64,000 bases of DNA from Bursaphelenchus xylophilus (GCA_904066235.2 CAJFCV020000001.1:8618001-8682000); one strand, 5' to 3'; counted from the stretch's first letter, positions 35,029-46,051 are shown. The notes: generated from the sequence alone by a model not told the origin. Program-made: numbers and translations.

Positions 35029-37365
35029 TCATCGATGGGCTTCACCTCCATCTATTGTTGTCGGCCACTTTTGTTCGGTCAAAACGACTGAAAATTGTTC
35101 GGGCGCAAGCTGCGGAACCTTTTTTTCGCTTTTGCCAGAAAAATGAAGTTTTACCAACAACTTTGACGCCAAAAAAGGACGACCAAGATTGATATGCGAT
35201 TGATGAAGGCCTCCAAACACCGCCCATCAGATGTTGAACGGGATCTACTGCAAATCATGGACTTATATTCGGCCTCCAATGTCTGGACTCGGAAAAGGTA
35301 CGTAGAATGTTAAATTGTTGATAGTATTGGCAAATTTTAGCCGAAATATCTCCGCGTCATGTGCAGCGAGATGTTTCAATAGTTCTGGAGGACAAGCATA
35401 ATAATGATGCGGCTTATGAAGTAAATGAAGTCCCTCTTCGTCGGCTTGCAATATGGTAAGTTCTTTTCTTCTGTTTTGCGTTGTTGATTTAGGAAATATT
35501 CAACCACACACCGTCTTCATCAATCCGATTACAGATGTGGTCTACTAATGAGAAACACGTGATCTTCTGGACCTATGCGCAACTGTTTGCTCCCGGCGAC
35601 TAAACCCAAATGTAAGGAGTACACCAAATTCTGGATAAGCTAGCTCCACCGAATGCATTCGCAGCCAGCCGTTCAACAATCCCATAGGTACGCGAAAAAG
35701 TGCACAATTTTCCGGCTATTGTTGCTATTACAATTCAGCCACCATGGTTTATTATCTCTGTTACCTGAATTAGATTTTTGTGACCTTCTTTACATCAGAT
35801 TTATATATTATATTTGATTTCTCCGATATCTGTTTCTTAGACACCTTTATTTATTGTTATTAAAGATTAGTTATTAATTTATTTTATAGAAAATGAACGA
35901 AGAGTGTTAGATTATACTGTCCAAACTTTCTTCTCAGAGAAAAAATGTAAAAAACATTGTATACTTGAAAAGAACAGTGCTTTATTTACTAAATGGCAAC
36001 ATTTCAATTCGCCGTTTTTCCTCAAAATCCTGCAGAAGTGGGCGGAGCCAATAGGCGGAAAGAGTCTCGACCCACACTCTTCCCCCACCTTGATGGCGGG
36101 AGCGTCTGCTCGAGACTCTTTCCGCCTCTCAGATTCTTTCCCAAATGGGAAGAGTTCGTAAACACACTCTTCCGAACGAAAAGGAAAGAGGCTGAAGCAT
36201 TTTTTTCAGAAGATTTTTTTCGCTCTTATTCCTTCGCTCTTACATATAAGTAAATAATCGTACATATAAGTTATTCTGAAATTACTTATATGTAAACTTT
36301 ATTTTCGGCGCTCCACAAATTTACTTATATTTACAAATAAGGATTTTTTACTTATATTTACCAATAAGGATATTTTACTTATTTGTAACCCAGAATTATG
36401 CACAGTGCAAATTATATTATAAACGTTTATTTTGATTCTCAAAAACAACAAATACATGTGGATAACGCATCCTGTGTCTGTTTTTGTCCTTATGAGGCAT
36501 CAATTGCTTGCTTTCGTGATCTTCTATGGGGACTTCTGCGTCTGCATTCACTGAAAATAGTAACAAATAAAGAAGATAAGGTCGCTCGACGATATTTACT
36601 ATAAGCCCTTCTCAATTGTTTGTGCTTCTTCACCCCGAAAAAATTAGTTTTAGGTTCACCAAGTTTGTAAATGAAATTTCGAGACACCAAGTTTTTCATG
36701 TTGTACTAGGTCCAGGTGAATATTCTCAACATACCTGAATCATCCGAGTGCCATTTTTCCGGGATCGTGTGTATTGTCCATTTACTACCCTCCACGACCA
36801 ATTTTTCGATAATCTGAAACCTAGAGGCTTCACCTGGACCTAGTACAACATAGCAAAACTATGTCTGGAAAAATCTTTGGATTTATGAAATGTGAAAGCA
36901 GTTTAAAAAAACACCTACCAAGTTTGAGCAAACAATTCTTCATCCAAATTCCTGCCTCATAGTGCTTGTTTATAGATTTTTTGGAACTGCGTGAAGTTTG
37001 ACGTTATCATGCTCCGTGCTCTGGAAGGTTCTCACGTTCGCGACTTTTGATCTGAGTACTCTGTCCTCCTGTAAAAGAAAAAAAACTGACTACAAGCATC
37101 TTACTTTATTCGGTCCGAGGTTGAGATACGTTCTTTGGCGCTCCAAAAACTAGAATTTTTCTAAGTCCGGCCAACGCGCGCAGAAACCAAAAAGCGTCTT
37201 TGACGCTCAAAAGTTTTCTTTTCAAGGCTCATATATGTACATATAAGTAAAAATGAACGAGCTCCGCCGTTTTTTACATATAAGTACCGCTATTTGTAAA
37301 TATAAGTAAATAAACGTAAATATAAGTAAAAAATTTTACTTATAAGTAAATCCGAGTCCCCTGTG
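33631..37365. mobile_element. Element T: 3.7 kb insert with CACAGGGG terminal repeats and TA duplication
   Basis: Ends CACAGGGGACTCGGATTTAC (33,631) and its reverse complement (ending 37,365) are flanked by TA on both sides and sit inside element H. TTACTTATA-type motifs cluster at 33,640-33,720, 36,250-36,390 and 37,230-37,350. Segment 33,700-33,900 recurs inverted at about 36,030-36,260. No transposase frame is visible. It contains three putative unc-89 5' exons (34,683-35,028). The span 35,029-36,120 shows no gene. It could be a composite of two smaller elements. Confidence 0.6.
36697..36853. mobile_element. Small hairpin MITE-like element
   Basis: Inverted ends ATGTTGTACTAGGTCCAGGT and its complement enclose about 115 bp. 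Nothing coding. The surrounding 36,120-37,700 otherwise consists of repeat-derived sequence and shows no gene. Confidence 0.55.
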
Positions 37366-37702
37366 TAGAAAAAATTCGAAAAATTACTTTTTAACACTAC
37401 TACTTAAGAAAAAAGTAACAATCAGAAAAAAATAACAAAATTTTTGAGATTAATAACAATAAATCCAGTCAGATGGTTCAGATGGCAGGTCTAAGCCTCT
37501 TCTTTGATTTTTCCCCGGTTCCGGAAGTGTCACTGTTCCGCCATTCCGGAAGTGTCCAAATTCCGGAAATGTCCTGATGCGCAGAACGGTATTTGACTCG
37601 AGCAAAGCAAGTAGAAAAACTGTTGTTGGACACGGACTCCGAATATGACAGGGAGAGATGGCTGTCGGCCGTGGGACCACCGACCTGCTAGAATCCAGAT
37701 GA

Positions 37703-38036
37703 GAAGATCACTACGCAGAATGGGACTGCCCGCAGGCAGTTGCTTGTCATAATTACGAGGCAGTGCAAGAAGGTGAATTATCTCTGGAGGAAGGGGACCT
37801 CGTAAATATCCTCAGGAAAATGCCAGACGGTAGGTTTTATTTAAAAACTGTTACAACAAAGTACTGTAAAATATGTTTATACATATTTTACAGGTTGGTT
37901 CTACGGAGAACGGCCAAGAGATCTCAAAGGTGGATGGTTCCCCTCTTCCTACGTACAACAGGTTATGAATGACCATGTCCGGGCAAACAACTATCGACAA
38001 AGATTACGTGTAATACAAGCTGCTAACGGTTACTGA
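37703..38036 (+). pseudogene. Orphan C-terminal SH3 exons of an ephexin-type RhoGEF
   Basis: Two exons (about 37,703-37,829 and 37,894-38,036, TGA at 38,034) encode an SH3 domain plus tail: AVACHNYEAVQEGELSLEEG, then GWFYGERPRDLKGGWFPSSY, then RANNYRQRLRVIQA. The GWFxGER and GWFPSSYV segments and the tail match the C-terminal SH3 of the ephexin family (worm EPHX-1). An in-frame TGA at 37,700 precedes the first exon, and repeats H and T lie immediately upstream. The DH-PH part of such a protein is not on the plus strand of this window. It is therefore a gene fragment, or a terminal exon whose body lies elsewhere. The exons themselves are undamaged. Confidence 0.6.
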
Positions 38037-38438
38037 CAGAGATTGCCACGGCCAAAATTACGGCTCCGGCTCCCCTGCAAAATTTAACTGTTTCGGTTTT
38101 TTTACTATATAAATGTGTGCTATTGAGCTTTCGTAGTTTTATTAGAAACCAATGACACGTTCTTGAAAATAATCAACAGCATTAAAAACAATTACACAAA
38201 CTTAGCACCTCCTTTCCAGTATTTTTCAAGCAATTGGTTTAACAAGATTTTCGTGATCAAAGTATCGTGCTTTTACTTTTCTGATTGGCAAAAAATCGGC
38301 ACTTTTGATAGACAAGACGAAAAATATTTAATCGCACCATCCTTATGTATAGAGAGAAAGCTGATGTTTGTATAAATTTATTTCAAACCTATAGACCGTT
38401 GAAAACAGTAACAAACTTAACAACAAACATTCCTAAAA

Positions 38439-41400
38439 TTATGTTCTAACATCAGCTGCCGCAGTTCCTTGAGTTTTGGTTGGAGATGATGCTGACGACG
38501 AAGAGCCCCAAAACCAACTAAACCATCCTGGAGGATCCGGCTGGCCTGATCTTCTTCCTGCTTCTTTCCTGGCCCTCCTCAAGTCTGCCTTCATCTGTTT
38601 CAAAAAGTTTTGAGCATAGGTTTGGATCTCGCTCGGGGCTGAGTTGGACATACGCACAGCCGCTTCAGCATATTGGACAGCTTCATCAAAAGACCCGGTA
38701 TGGAAAAGAGCTTCCGCGTAGTTGCAATAGTACCCAACCAGAATATCTGAGCAGTCTGGAGCGTACAATATCTTTTCGGCTCCAACCTTAAGATATTTCT
38801 TGGCCGTTTCGAACCGATTCCTCAGGATACACGCAGCACCAAAGTTATTCAATATGTGGAAGAATTGTGGATGATTAGGGCCATAGATATGATAGGTTAA
38901 CTAAAATAAACAATAAACAAGATTCTCCTCGTACGTACACTGACATAAAACCATGTTCATACCTTCAGTACTTCATCCATGGATTCACATGCTTCGCTTT
39001 CTCTAGAATCATCGCGATAATCAATAATGAAGTGTGCAAATTGCTGCAGACACATGGCAAAGAGAATGATGGGATCTGAATACTCTTGGCCAAAGTCTTC
39101 GATCTTATAAGGACTCTCGATCAGCGCTCCTTTAGAGATGAAGTACTTGTTTAGATGGTTGTCCATGGCAGCCATTTGTTTGGTTATACAATGTCTGTAT
39201 CCAATTTCCGCATTCTCCAAGTCTCCCTGATTTGCAAGGATTTCAGCCATCTTTAACGAGATCCCGATAAATTCTGGTGAACTTTCATTCTTTTGATGCA
39301 GTTGGATTAGCCTAAAATTAATGCCTTCTCACTAACCCCTGTAAAACGCCAATTAAAGTCAAGTCTAGACGCGTATTTTTAGTTAACCCACCGTTGGACA
39401 ACCAGTTTAAAGTGTCCCAGAGCTTGATCCCAATCTCCCTTGAAGTAATATGTGTTCGCCAATTCATCGAGTACTCGGGTTACTTCGATACTATTATCGC
39501 CTTTCGCTTTTACTTCTTCAAGGACCTCCTCCAAGATTCTTATCGCTTCATCAAAGTTCTTGTACTTCCGTTGAAGCCATGACTGTTTAATTTTATCCTT
39601 GATTGGGTCGTCATCCAGTTTAACGGTATCATGAAACAATACTTCTTTGATAGCTCCAACCACGGACAATGCAAGCAATGGTTTAGTATAAGTAGCCGTG
39701 TACTTAGAGCCGCTTTGTGACTTCCGTCCTCCATCTTTATTTGATCCGGAACTGTTATTGTAATAGAACCTTCAAATAAAATGCTTGTTATAAGTATTAT
39801 CATAAAGTGCGTAGACTTTTCGTCGCGAAGCTTTTTGCACTATGCATCGTCCATTTAAAAGACGATTTTTGGCTCGCTGCGTCAGCGGTGGACATAGGAA
39901 AAAATCTATTTTGAGTTTTTTGCATAAAAATGACCGTCGACATGTGCTAAGGAAAAGCGAACAACAGTTTTTCTCAATTCTGCCCGGAAGGCATAAATCT
40001 GCTTAAATTTGTCTTTTTTGGAATTTTCGACCTGGTGACGTCATAGAAAGAGCAAATCACCCAAAATTTTGCTTGTATACGTTTTCGACCATTGGGAATT
40101 CATTTTTTTGAAAATTAAGTCTCTCAGATTACTGTAACATAGGCATATTGTAATCCGGTCGATAAAAATCAACCGTAACTCCTTCGTATCAAAAATCCCA
40201 CAGGATTTTATTTCAGATTCGGAATCAGCATAAAATTCTGCATATTATACACATAATGTGAGGTCATAACTCCAGGGGGGAGATCGCGTAGTATATTGGA
40301 TTTTGGAAAAAATTACGTTTGAAAGGTTGCGGGTTCGATTCCCGATTGGTGTAAATATTGAAAACACGGCGGAAATCGCGTTTAATGGACACCTGAGGGT
40401 TATGTGAGATACACTAAGCAATTTTAAACATTAATGCTTATCTAATTGTGATTAAAACTGATTTTATATAATTTTTGGAGACTGAATATGCAAAAAATGA
40501 AACTGCTTCAAACCGCTTGAAATTGGCAACACTTATTCTAGGGTCAATTGTAAGGAACTTTTCCGTTAACTTTTTTTGGTAGATCACGGTACCATGGACT
40601 ACTGTAACATTAAACCTGATTTGGTTTTTCGTGCACCACATGGCGCATAGAAGTCGGATTGTCGTCATTGTGATCAGAATGGTTAAGAATGAGTTTTCTT
40701 GTGTACAAAAAAATTTTTATGGCCGTACCGTTTGGAACGGCCGAGTTATTTGACGCACTTTCACCAATTCATTATGTCATCAAGACGTGTTGCAATTAAG
40801 GGCGAATTTTCTTTTATATATAGAAAGCGGATCTTTTCGCTGTCTAAAGCGACTAATTAAAACGATTTAATATTTTATGCAAGAATTTTTAAGAAAATTG
40901 CTGTTAATCAGGACACGTTTAACGCTACAGTAATCCCTGGTACGATGATCTACCAAAAAAAGTTAACGGAAAAGTTCCTTACAATTGACCCTAGAATAAG
41001 TGCTGCCAATTTCAAGCGGTTTGAAGCAGTTTCATTTTTTGCATATTCAATCTCCAAAAATTATATAAAATCAGTTTTAATCGCAATTAGATATGCATTG
41101 ATGTTTAAAATTGGTTAGTGTATCTCGCATAACCCTGAGGTGTCCATTAAACGCGATTTCCGCCGTGTTTTCAATATTTACACCAAGCGGGGATCGAACC
41201 CGCAACCTTTCAAACGTAATTTTTGCCAAAATCCAATATACTACGCGATCTCCCCCCTGGAGTTATGACCTCACATTACGTGTATAATATGCAGAATTTT
41301 ATGCTGATTCCATTCCGAATCTGAAATAAAATCCTGTGGGATTTTTGATACGAAGGAGTTACGGTTGATTTTTATCGACCGGATTACAATATGCCTATGT

Positions 41401-42172
41401 TACAGTAATCTGAGAGACTTAATTTTCAAAAAAATGAATTCCCAATGGTCGAAAACGTATACAAGCAAAATTTCGGGTGATTTGCTCCTTCTATGACGTC
41501 ACCAGGTCGAAAATTCCAAAAAAGACAAATTTAAGCAAAAAAATTAGCAGCCTAACTTTGGTTTGCAAGGGTGAAAAAATCCTCAGAACTTTTCTCGCAA
41601 CACCACGCAATTTTTGTCCAAATTTTTACAGATTCAAAAATTTTGTTTTGAGCTAAAATAAACTCTGGTGTCTTTAAAAACCTTAAAATATCAAATGTTA
41701 TTAAGACTACACCTTAATAATAGTTCCAATGTTAGAATAAGGAGTTCTGCGCCAACCCGTCTCCGCTGATTACGCCCCCATCGCGATAACGCTGTCAAAC
41801 GCATTTTTTTCGACAATGACGCATTTTTGTCAGGTAATTATAAATCAGTAAAATTTCGCGATTTCTTTGATACGTCTCGACCTGTAACATTATGCCCGAT
41901 ATAAGTATTTTCTTTGTAAATATCACCGCACGTAAGCTTTTCCAACTACGTCGCTGCGTTTTGCTGAACTATTCGCACAGTGCGAACTTGAAAAAGCGTC
42001 AAGCGAAACGCCCGGTGCCTGAGCGACAAACAGTGTAAAAAAAGCAAAATGCACCGTGCGTCCGGCAAAAAATGTCTACGCACTTTATTAAAGCACCAGC
42101 ATTATAAAAACAATATTACCTGTACTTAGGACGAAAAATGAAACTGGTTCGAGAAAACGATCTACCAAACAT
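38439..42172 (-). CDS. TTC19-like mitochondrial TPR protein
   Basis: Four exons: 42,120-42,172; 39,392-39,769; 38,963-39,311; 38,439-38,900, with consistent phases, giving 413 aa. Exon 1 encodes a basic, Ser/Phe/Arg-rich presequence (MFGRSFSRTSFIFRPKY), typical of mitochondrial import. TPR-like helices follow (ANTYYFKGDWDQALGHFKLV; AEILANQGDLENAEIGYRHC; FGAACILRNRFETAKKYLKV; YAEALFHTGSFDEAVQYAEA). The layout and an acidic-to-TPR order fit TTC19, a factor for respiratory complex III and Rieske protein turnover. The start lies 125 bp below the ISCA2 stop, with TTTTAG just before the ATG, so it is probably the second gene of an operon. Intron 1 holds palindrome P40. TTC19 is my best family match, not a certain one. 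Confidence 0.72.
40275..40352 (+). tRNA. tRNA-like sequence, left arm of P40
   Basis: B-box GGTTCGATTCCC with T-arm GCGGG-loop-CCCGA. The D-arm resembles GCGTAGTATATTGG, close to the Asp/Glu type. The anticodon arm is not standard. It matches the right-arm copy with a few changes. Confidence 0.4.
41180..41256 (-). tRNA. tRNA-like sequence, right arm of P40
   Basis: Inverted partner of the left-arm copy. Here the T-stem is perfect (GCGGG with CCCGC) around loop TTCGATC, so this arm is closer to a real tRNA than the left arm. The anticodon arm remains unclear. Confidence 0.42.
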
Positions 42173-42296
42173 TTTCTAAAACCATAATAAGAAAAAATTA
42201 ACCTGTAAAAAGGTAAGCAGTGGAAACTGACCAATTTAAGAGCCAACAAAAAAAATGTATTATTGTCCTCTATTTTTTTTAATCTACAACACAAAT

Positions 42297-42749
42297 TCAG
42301 CCAAGGCTTTTTGGGGCGAAGCTAGACCCGCAGGAGCATCCTTGCGTCGCCAGAGGGTTATCCGTTATCCGAAAGGAAGCTCGCATTAAATCTTCCGTAA
42401 AGTCGATTGTAGAACCTTTAACGAACTCTAGTGACATCTAAAAGAACAGTTCATTATAAAAGGAAATTTCAGCATTGACTAACAAAAAAAAACAAACCCC
42501 GTCTACAACAACCCTGGCCCCATGTTTTTCTACAATAACATCGTCTTCATGCGTGGCGTTGTCAAGACTTAATTTGTATTCAAATCCAGCACATCCACCA
42601 CCCTCGACACTGATCCTGAGGTGCTCATCTTCACCCGCTATCTTTCTTAATCTTTCAACGGCCCGATCTGTAATGACCAACGCCTTAGGATCTGTGGATA
42701 AGACCCGGATAACGACTCTACTTGTTGACGCCACTGTACGTAAAAACAT
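42297..42749 (-). CDS. isca-2: Mitochondrial iron-sulfur assembly protein ISCA2
   Basis: Two exons (42,498-42,749 and 42,297-42,437, phase 0) give 130 aa. The N-terminus is a short basic, Ser/Thr-rich presequence ([19 protein letters not shown]). The A-type scaffold core follows: [12 protein letters not shown], then the first conserved cysteine in [13 protein letters not shown], and the paired cysteines in GCSCGSSF near the end. Those three cysteines bind Fe-S or iron in the family. Mitochondrial ISCA2 acts with ISCA1 and IBA57 to build 4Fe-4S clusters. A TTTAG lies just before the ATG. It is 125 bp upstream of the TTC19-like gene, so they are probably co-transcribed. Confidence 0.92.
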
Positions 42750-43707
42750 CTCTACATTCTAAACACTTGAGCTTTACAAAATCATCATTTCAATGCAAAA
42801 TAAATGCGAAATCAACGCAGATCAAATGCATCATATTAGTCCCGGGTTATTTATTAAAGTGGCAGTGAAAGATAATGACTAGGAAATAGAGATTAAAGCT
42901 GTAAAAAATATAGAAAGTTGAACGAGGATTTGCATCCCCGGCTACCCTTCATTTGGCCAGATTTCATTTGGGTCAGATGGGGTATTGGCCCAATATTTAT
43001 AGCCAATGTTGCCTTCGATTCGTCGGAATGGATGTCGAAGGGGTTTTCTACCGTTACTATTATTATCTGTGGAGGCATTCTATCAGTTTGACTACCAAAT
43101 CCAGGTTTTTGGAGGCAGGCGCTATGATTTTTCGGGTCAGCGACAGTCCGGGTCAATGATACTATGGATCGCCTCGGTTCGTCGTTGTATGCATGAGGGA
43201 GGCTAGGAGAAGGCTTAGTTAGTAGAAGTAATCAGATTTATTGGGTCCTAGGACAGATTATCACCTATTTTGAGGCATTTTACATGAACTCACATCAATA
43301 ACATCTAGATAGGCTACGGATCTTCGTTTTTTGCCGCAAATTTTGGTCTTTTATATACTACATAAACTCGGGGCAAAGAAACCTAACGTTAGTAATAGCT
43401 ACAATCAGAAAAAGTGGACATATTTCAAGTCTTCGCCAAGTATCCGCCGACCATCCAAAGGCTTTGCCAGGTCTCGTAGGCATTTACTACCGACCGATTT
43501 TTTGTTGACCCGAACTTTCGTCGACCCGAAAAGTCGGGACGTGTCTTTGGCTAGCAATATATGGAATTTGTCTGTCAATACTACTCTTTGACACCCATTC
43601 CGACCTTTTCGCTAGCGTTTTTCTAGCCGAACCAGGTTTTTAGCTCGCCATTTTAAAAGTTTGGCTGTACCCGATCTGCCCCAACGGAAAGATTGCGGTA
43701 TCCCCAT
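42750..43707. other. Intergenic region between ISCA2 and LIN-7
   Basis: About 960 bp. Short open frames on both strands have no recognisable product and overlap each other; I treat them as chance. It probably contains the promoter of the isca-2/TTC19-like pair. The same sequence recurs at 57,831-58,788. Confidence 0.5.
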
Positions 43708-44445
43708 TTAATGAGCAGCTCGGCTGAAAGACGGACTCTGTTGATGGACTCGACGCCTCTGCTCATCAAAACGTCTTTCCATTTCGTCCAACAGTTTCGG
43801 AGTGTATCTTACAACCAGCTTAACCGTTCCCTTTGCGTTTTTCAGCAAATGAACAGCAGTCTCATGGGCTTCTCGCTCCACATTCTAAAATCGGTAACAT
43901 TGAAGTTTAATATTTAAACCTACAATCCCATTGACCGCAATCAATTGATCTCCCCTCTTTAATCCGCCATGCCTATCTGCAATACCACCGGGGATAATTC
44001 TGGAGATATAAATTGGCGAGTTCTGTTCCTTTCCCCCCATCACGTTAAACCCCAGGCCTTGATCAGTCTTCGGGAGTTCAACTACCCTCGGATGAGCAAA
44101 TCCTTCAGCTGCTGCAAACGCCGCAACTGTAGCTTTTGCTGCCGCACTTGCAATAAGCTAAAACACGCGGTGAAGTTTATATGCTCCACATACTTCTGGC
44201 GATGCATCTAAATCAGCCGTTGATTTGTAAACATTCTCATAAACTTCTCGAACAGAGTTGAAGAACTTGGATTGTAGCACCTCTTGAAATATTTCAAGTT
44301 TGGGACTGTTGAGCTCTCCGGTCTTCTTTAAGTACGATATCAATTCATTTATTCGTTGGAGGTCTAAATTTAGATGAAACATCAAACGGGTAATCTTACC
44401 TCGCTCGAGCGCTAATTCATCTGCAAGTGCATTCGATCTTGCCAT
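43708..44445 (-). CDS. lin-7: LIN-7 polarity scaffold (L27 + PDZ)
   Basis: Four exons (44,400-44,445; 44,194-44,363; 43,924-44,157; 43,708-43,884) give 208 aa, close to vertebrate LIN7. After splicing out a 36-nt intron (44,364-44,399) the L27 domain reads [21 protein letters not shown], then [18 protein letters not shown]. The PDZ follows: RVVELPKT, the carboxylate loop [29 protein letters not shown] and [10 protein letters not shown], then [13 protein letters not shown]. The C-terminal helix [13 protein letters not shown] matches family members. LIN-7 forms the LIN-2/LIN-7/LIN-10 complex that places receptors basolaterally. The ATG follows TTTAG and lies 102 bp below the L27 stop, which fits an SL2-type operon partner. 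Confidence 0.95.
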
Positions 44446-44546
44446 CTAAACCTAATGATTGAAATTACATCTATGCTCACAGATATTCATGGATATGAGC
44501 ACCAAGGCACAAGACAAGAATTATTACAAACTTAAACAATTTATTC

Positions 44547-44959
44547 CTAAACTTCAGAGACAAGCTTAAACTTTTGCGACATCGGAAGCTGGATGACATT
44601 AAAATGCAGCTTATCAAGTTCATCCAGACTCCGATGAGAGTAATCTCGTTCCACAAATTCGTTTTCGGTATCTAGGTCTACTCTTTCTTTGGTAATCATG
44701 ACGGTTCCATCACATTCCGCCTTCAATAACAACTGTCCTCTGTCGTACACACAATATACCTAAAAAATTAAAATTTAACTGAAAACGTACTTACATTCCG
44801 CCCCGGATGGTAGTTCAATCTTCTTTGTGCGACTAACAATTCTCCTTTGGCTACCTTCTCCCCGTCTTTGCGATGGATACCACCATAAGGAATGTTAGAA
44901 GGAGGGCGAAACATATTCCTGATGCTTTGTTTACTGGGCACGAACACACGCTTCAACAT
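44547..44959 (-). CDS. mrpl-27: Mitochondrial ribosomal protein L27 (bL27m)
   Basis: Two exons (44,795-44,959 and 44,547-44,759, phase 0) give 125 aa. The bL27 core is visible: PYGGIHRKDGEKVAKGELLV, then QRRLNYHPGRNV, then CDGTV, matching the family order of GG-hydrophobic, FHPGxNV and DGxV. A basic N-terminal stretch fits mitochondrial import. bL27m sits by the peptidyl transferase centre of the large mitoribosomal subunit. It is probably the first gene of an operon with lin-7, 102 bp downstream, and is divergent from the SMIM14 homologue. Confidence 0.88.
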
Positions 44960-45652
44960 CTTCCTTGCCTTTTTCTAAATCTTTTTTGAGTGCGAGATCG
45001 AACTTCTAAAAAAAAACGAAAAATCTATTTCCTCGAGTTAAACGAAACGCCACTATCGGATTATTGGTCGTAGTTATTGAAGCCGCATTTTTATCGGCCA
45101 ATATTGCAATTGCAGTTGGAGTCATTAATCGTCGCGATTTCTAAAAAAGTCGTCTATGTTTAGGTTATTTCTTGCAGCTTATGTGATTTATTAATGTTTC
45201 TTATTGTCTCAGAATAACCAAACTTCCCACTAGTCGAAAGGGATTGTACTTTTATTACACGTATACTAACTAAATTGGTGGTTTGTGATTGTGTTTATAA
45301 TTTGAATTTTGATGTCCTTTCATCTGGGAAGAGGCATAAAAGGGACGTTGTACACGTCAGATAAACGGAGAGTCGATCGGCGTGCGTCCTTCTTCTCCCC
45401 CATCTCCATCACATCCTTTCTTTTCCTCTTTCTCTGATAAACATAATGAACAAGTTTCGCTTTCTGGATAAGGAAAAGCCACCTGGTCTTTAGCTTGGAA
45501 TATTTTTGGTCAAATTGATTTCGTGGGGTAATCGGGCGATCTTTCTTTTCTTGGATTTACATTTTCCTTATCCAATTGAAGTTTCGGGTTGTTGAAAGGT
45601 GGTCGTTTTTAGTTGGCCAGACTTGAACACGGTGAGAACCTAGACCATCAGG
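44960..45652. promoter_or_regulatory. Divergent promoter region between mrpl-27 and the SMIM14 homologue
   Basis: About 690 bp between two divergent genes. A pyrimidine-rich tract (about 45,388-45,435) precedes a 15-codon plus-strand frame (ATG near 45,446) that could be an upstream ORF of the SMIM14 message. No clear TATA box can be assigned. Repeats at 60,041-60,733. Confidence 0.4.
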
Positions 45653-46051
45653 ATGACAGATCCCTGTGAATGTATCTTCAGCCATGAGGCTCTGATGCGT
45701 CGTCTTCTTAGTGCGGTAAGGGTTTATTCATCTCAATTGATTTTTGTTTTAGTTGAGGGATTCCCAGGCCGATTGTACCGACACGGAGTGTTTGGAATCG
45801 TCCGGAGATGGCTCTGTTTCTGGTGGTATGACCCTATCAATGTTGCTGGCCTTATGGGGTGTCATGGCTGTCATCTTGTTCATGAGCCGGCCAGCTTCTT
45901 TGAGAAACAACAGTGACCGTGACTTGAATGAGAAACCTCGTCTGAACGGAGTAAGCTCATTTATTGATTAGTTTTGCAATAGTCTACTTCGTCGTCTAAT
46001 GGTTTAATGTTGTAGGACAACAATCCTCCACCGCCTCCCTCGGCCTTGTAA
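45653..46051 (+). CDS. Small integral membrane protein 14 (SMIM14) homologue
   Basis: Three exons (45,653-45,715; 45,753-45,950; 46,016-46,051) give 98 aa; human SMIM14 is 99. The conserved N-terminus MTDPCECIFSHEALMRRL is followed by a second cysteine motif (CTDTECL). One membrane helix, about residues 48-68, comes from GGMTLSMLLALWGVMAVILF. A short polar tail ends in PPPPPSAL, like the proline-rich end of the human protein. SMIM14 is an ER membrane protein of poorly known function. It has no signal peptide; topology is not shown by the sequence. Confidence 0.9.

Larger units (their letters stand above)
32979..37572. mobile_element. Foldback element H, interrupted by element T
   Basis: Outer arms 32,979-33,245 and 33,560-33,630 plus 37,366-37,572 are inverted copies ending in a CCGGAAGTGTC-type repeat. 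Removing 33,631-37,365 and one TA restores a continuous arm that matches the opposite arm across the junction. Inner parts resemble the palindrome at 19.1-20.0 kb. Confidence 0.75.
39802..42088. mobile_element. Palindromic element P40 with a tRNA-like sequence in each arm
   Basis: Outer terminal repeat AAGTGCGTAGAC with TA at both ends (39,802-39,816 and 42,074-42,088). Within it lie long arms, about 40,010-40,600 against 40,930-41,538. An inner left end starts TTTAAAAGACGATTTTTGGC at 39,854, resembling the end of P47. The matching inner right end is missing and replaced by other repeat sequence. It fills almost all of intron 1 of the TTC19-like gene, leaving about 63 nt. No protein frame. 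Confidence 0.75.

Noticed and set aside
36398..36604. 68-aa plus-strand ORF, repeated at 51,481
   Set aside because: It lies in repeat-derived sequence of element T and has no motif. It recurs only because of the tandem duplication.
33640..37350. TTACTTATA repeats as a possible CRISPR-like array
   Set aside because: Spacing is irregular, units are short and partly inverted, and they sit at transposon ends in a eukaryotic genome.
37450..37680. 76-aa minus-strand ORF (proline- and arginine-rich)
   Set aside because: It spans the right arm of element H and is a by-product of the repeat.
40438..40668. 76-aa ORF inside P40
   Set aside because: It follows the inverted arms of the palindrome with no family similarity, and its mirror appears at about 40,940-41,100.
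42893..43591. Several overlapping ORFs between ISCA2 and LIN-7
   Set aside because: They lie on both strands, overlap, have no motifs and no plausible exon structure.
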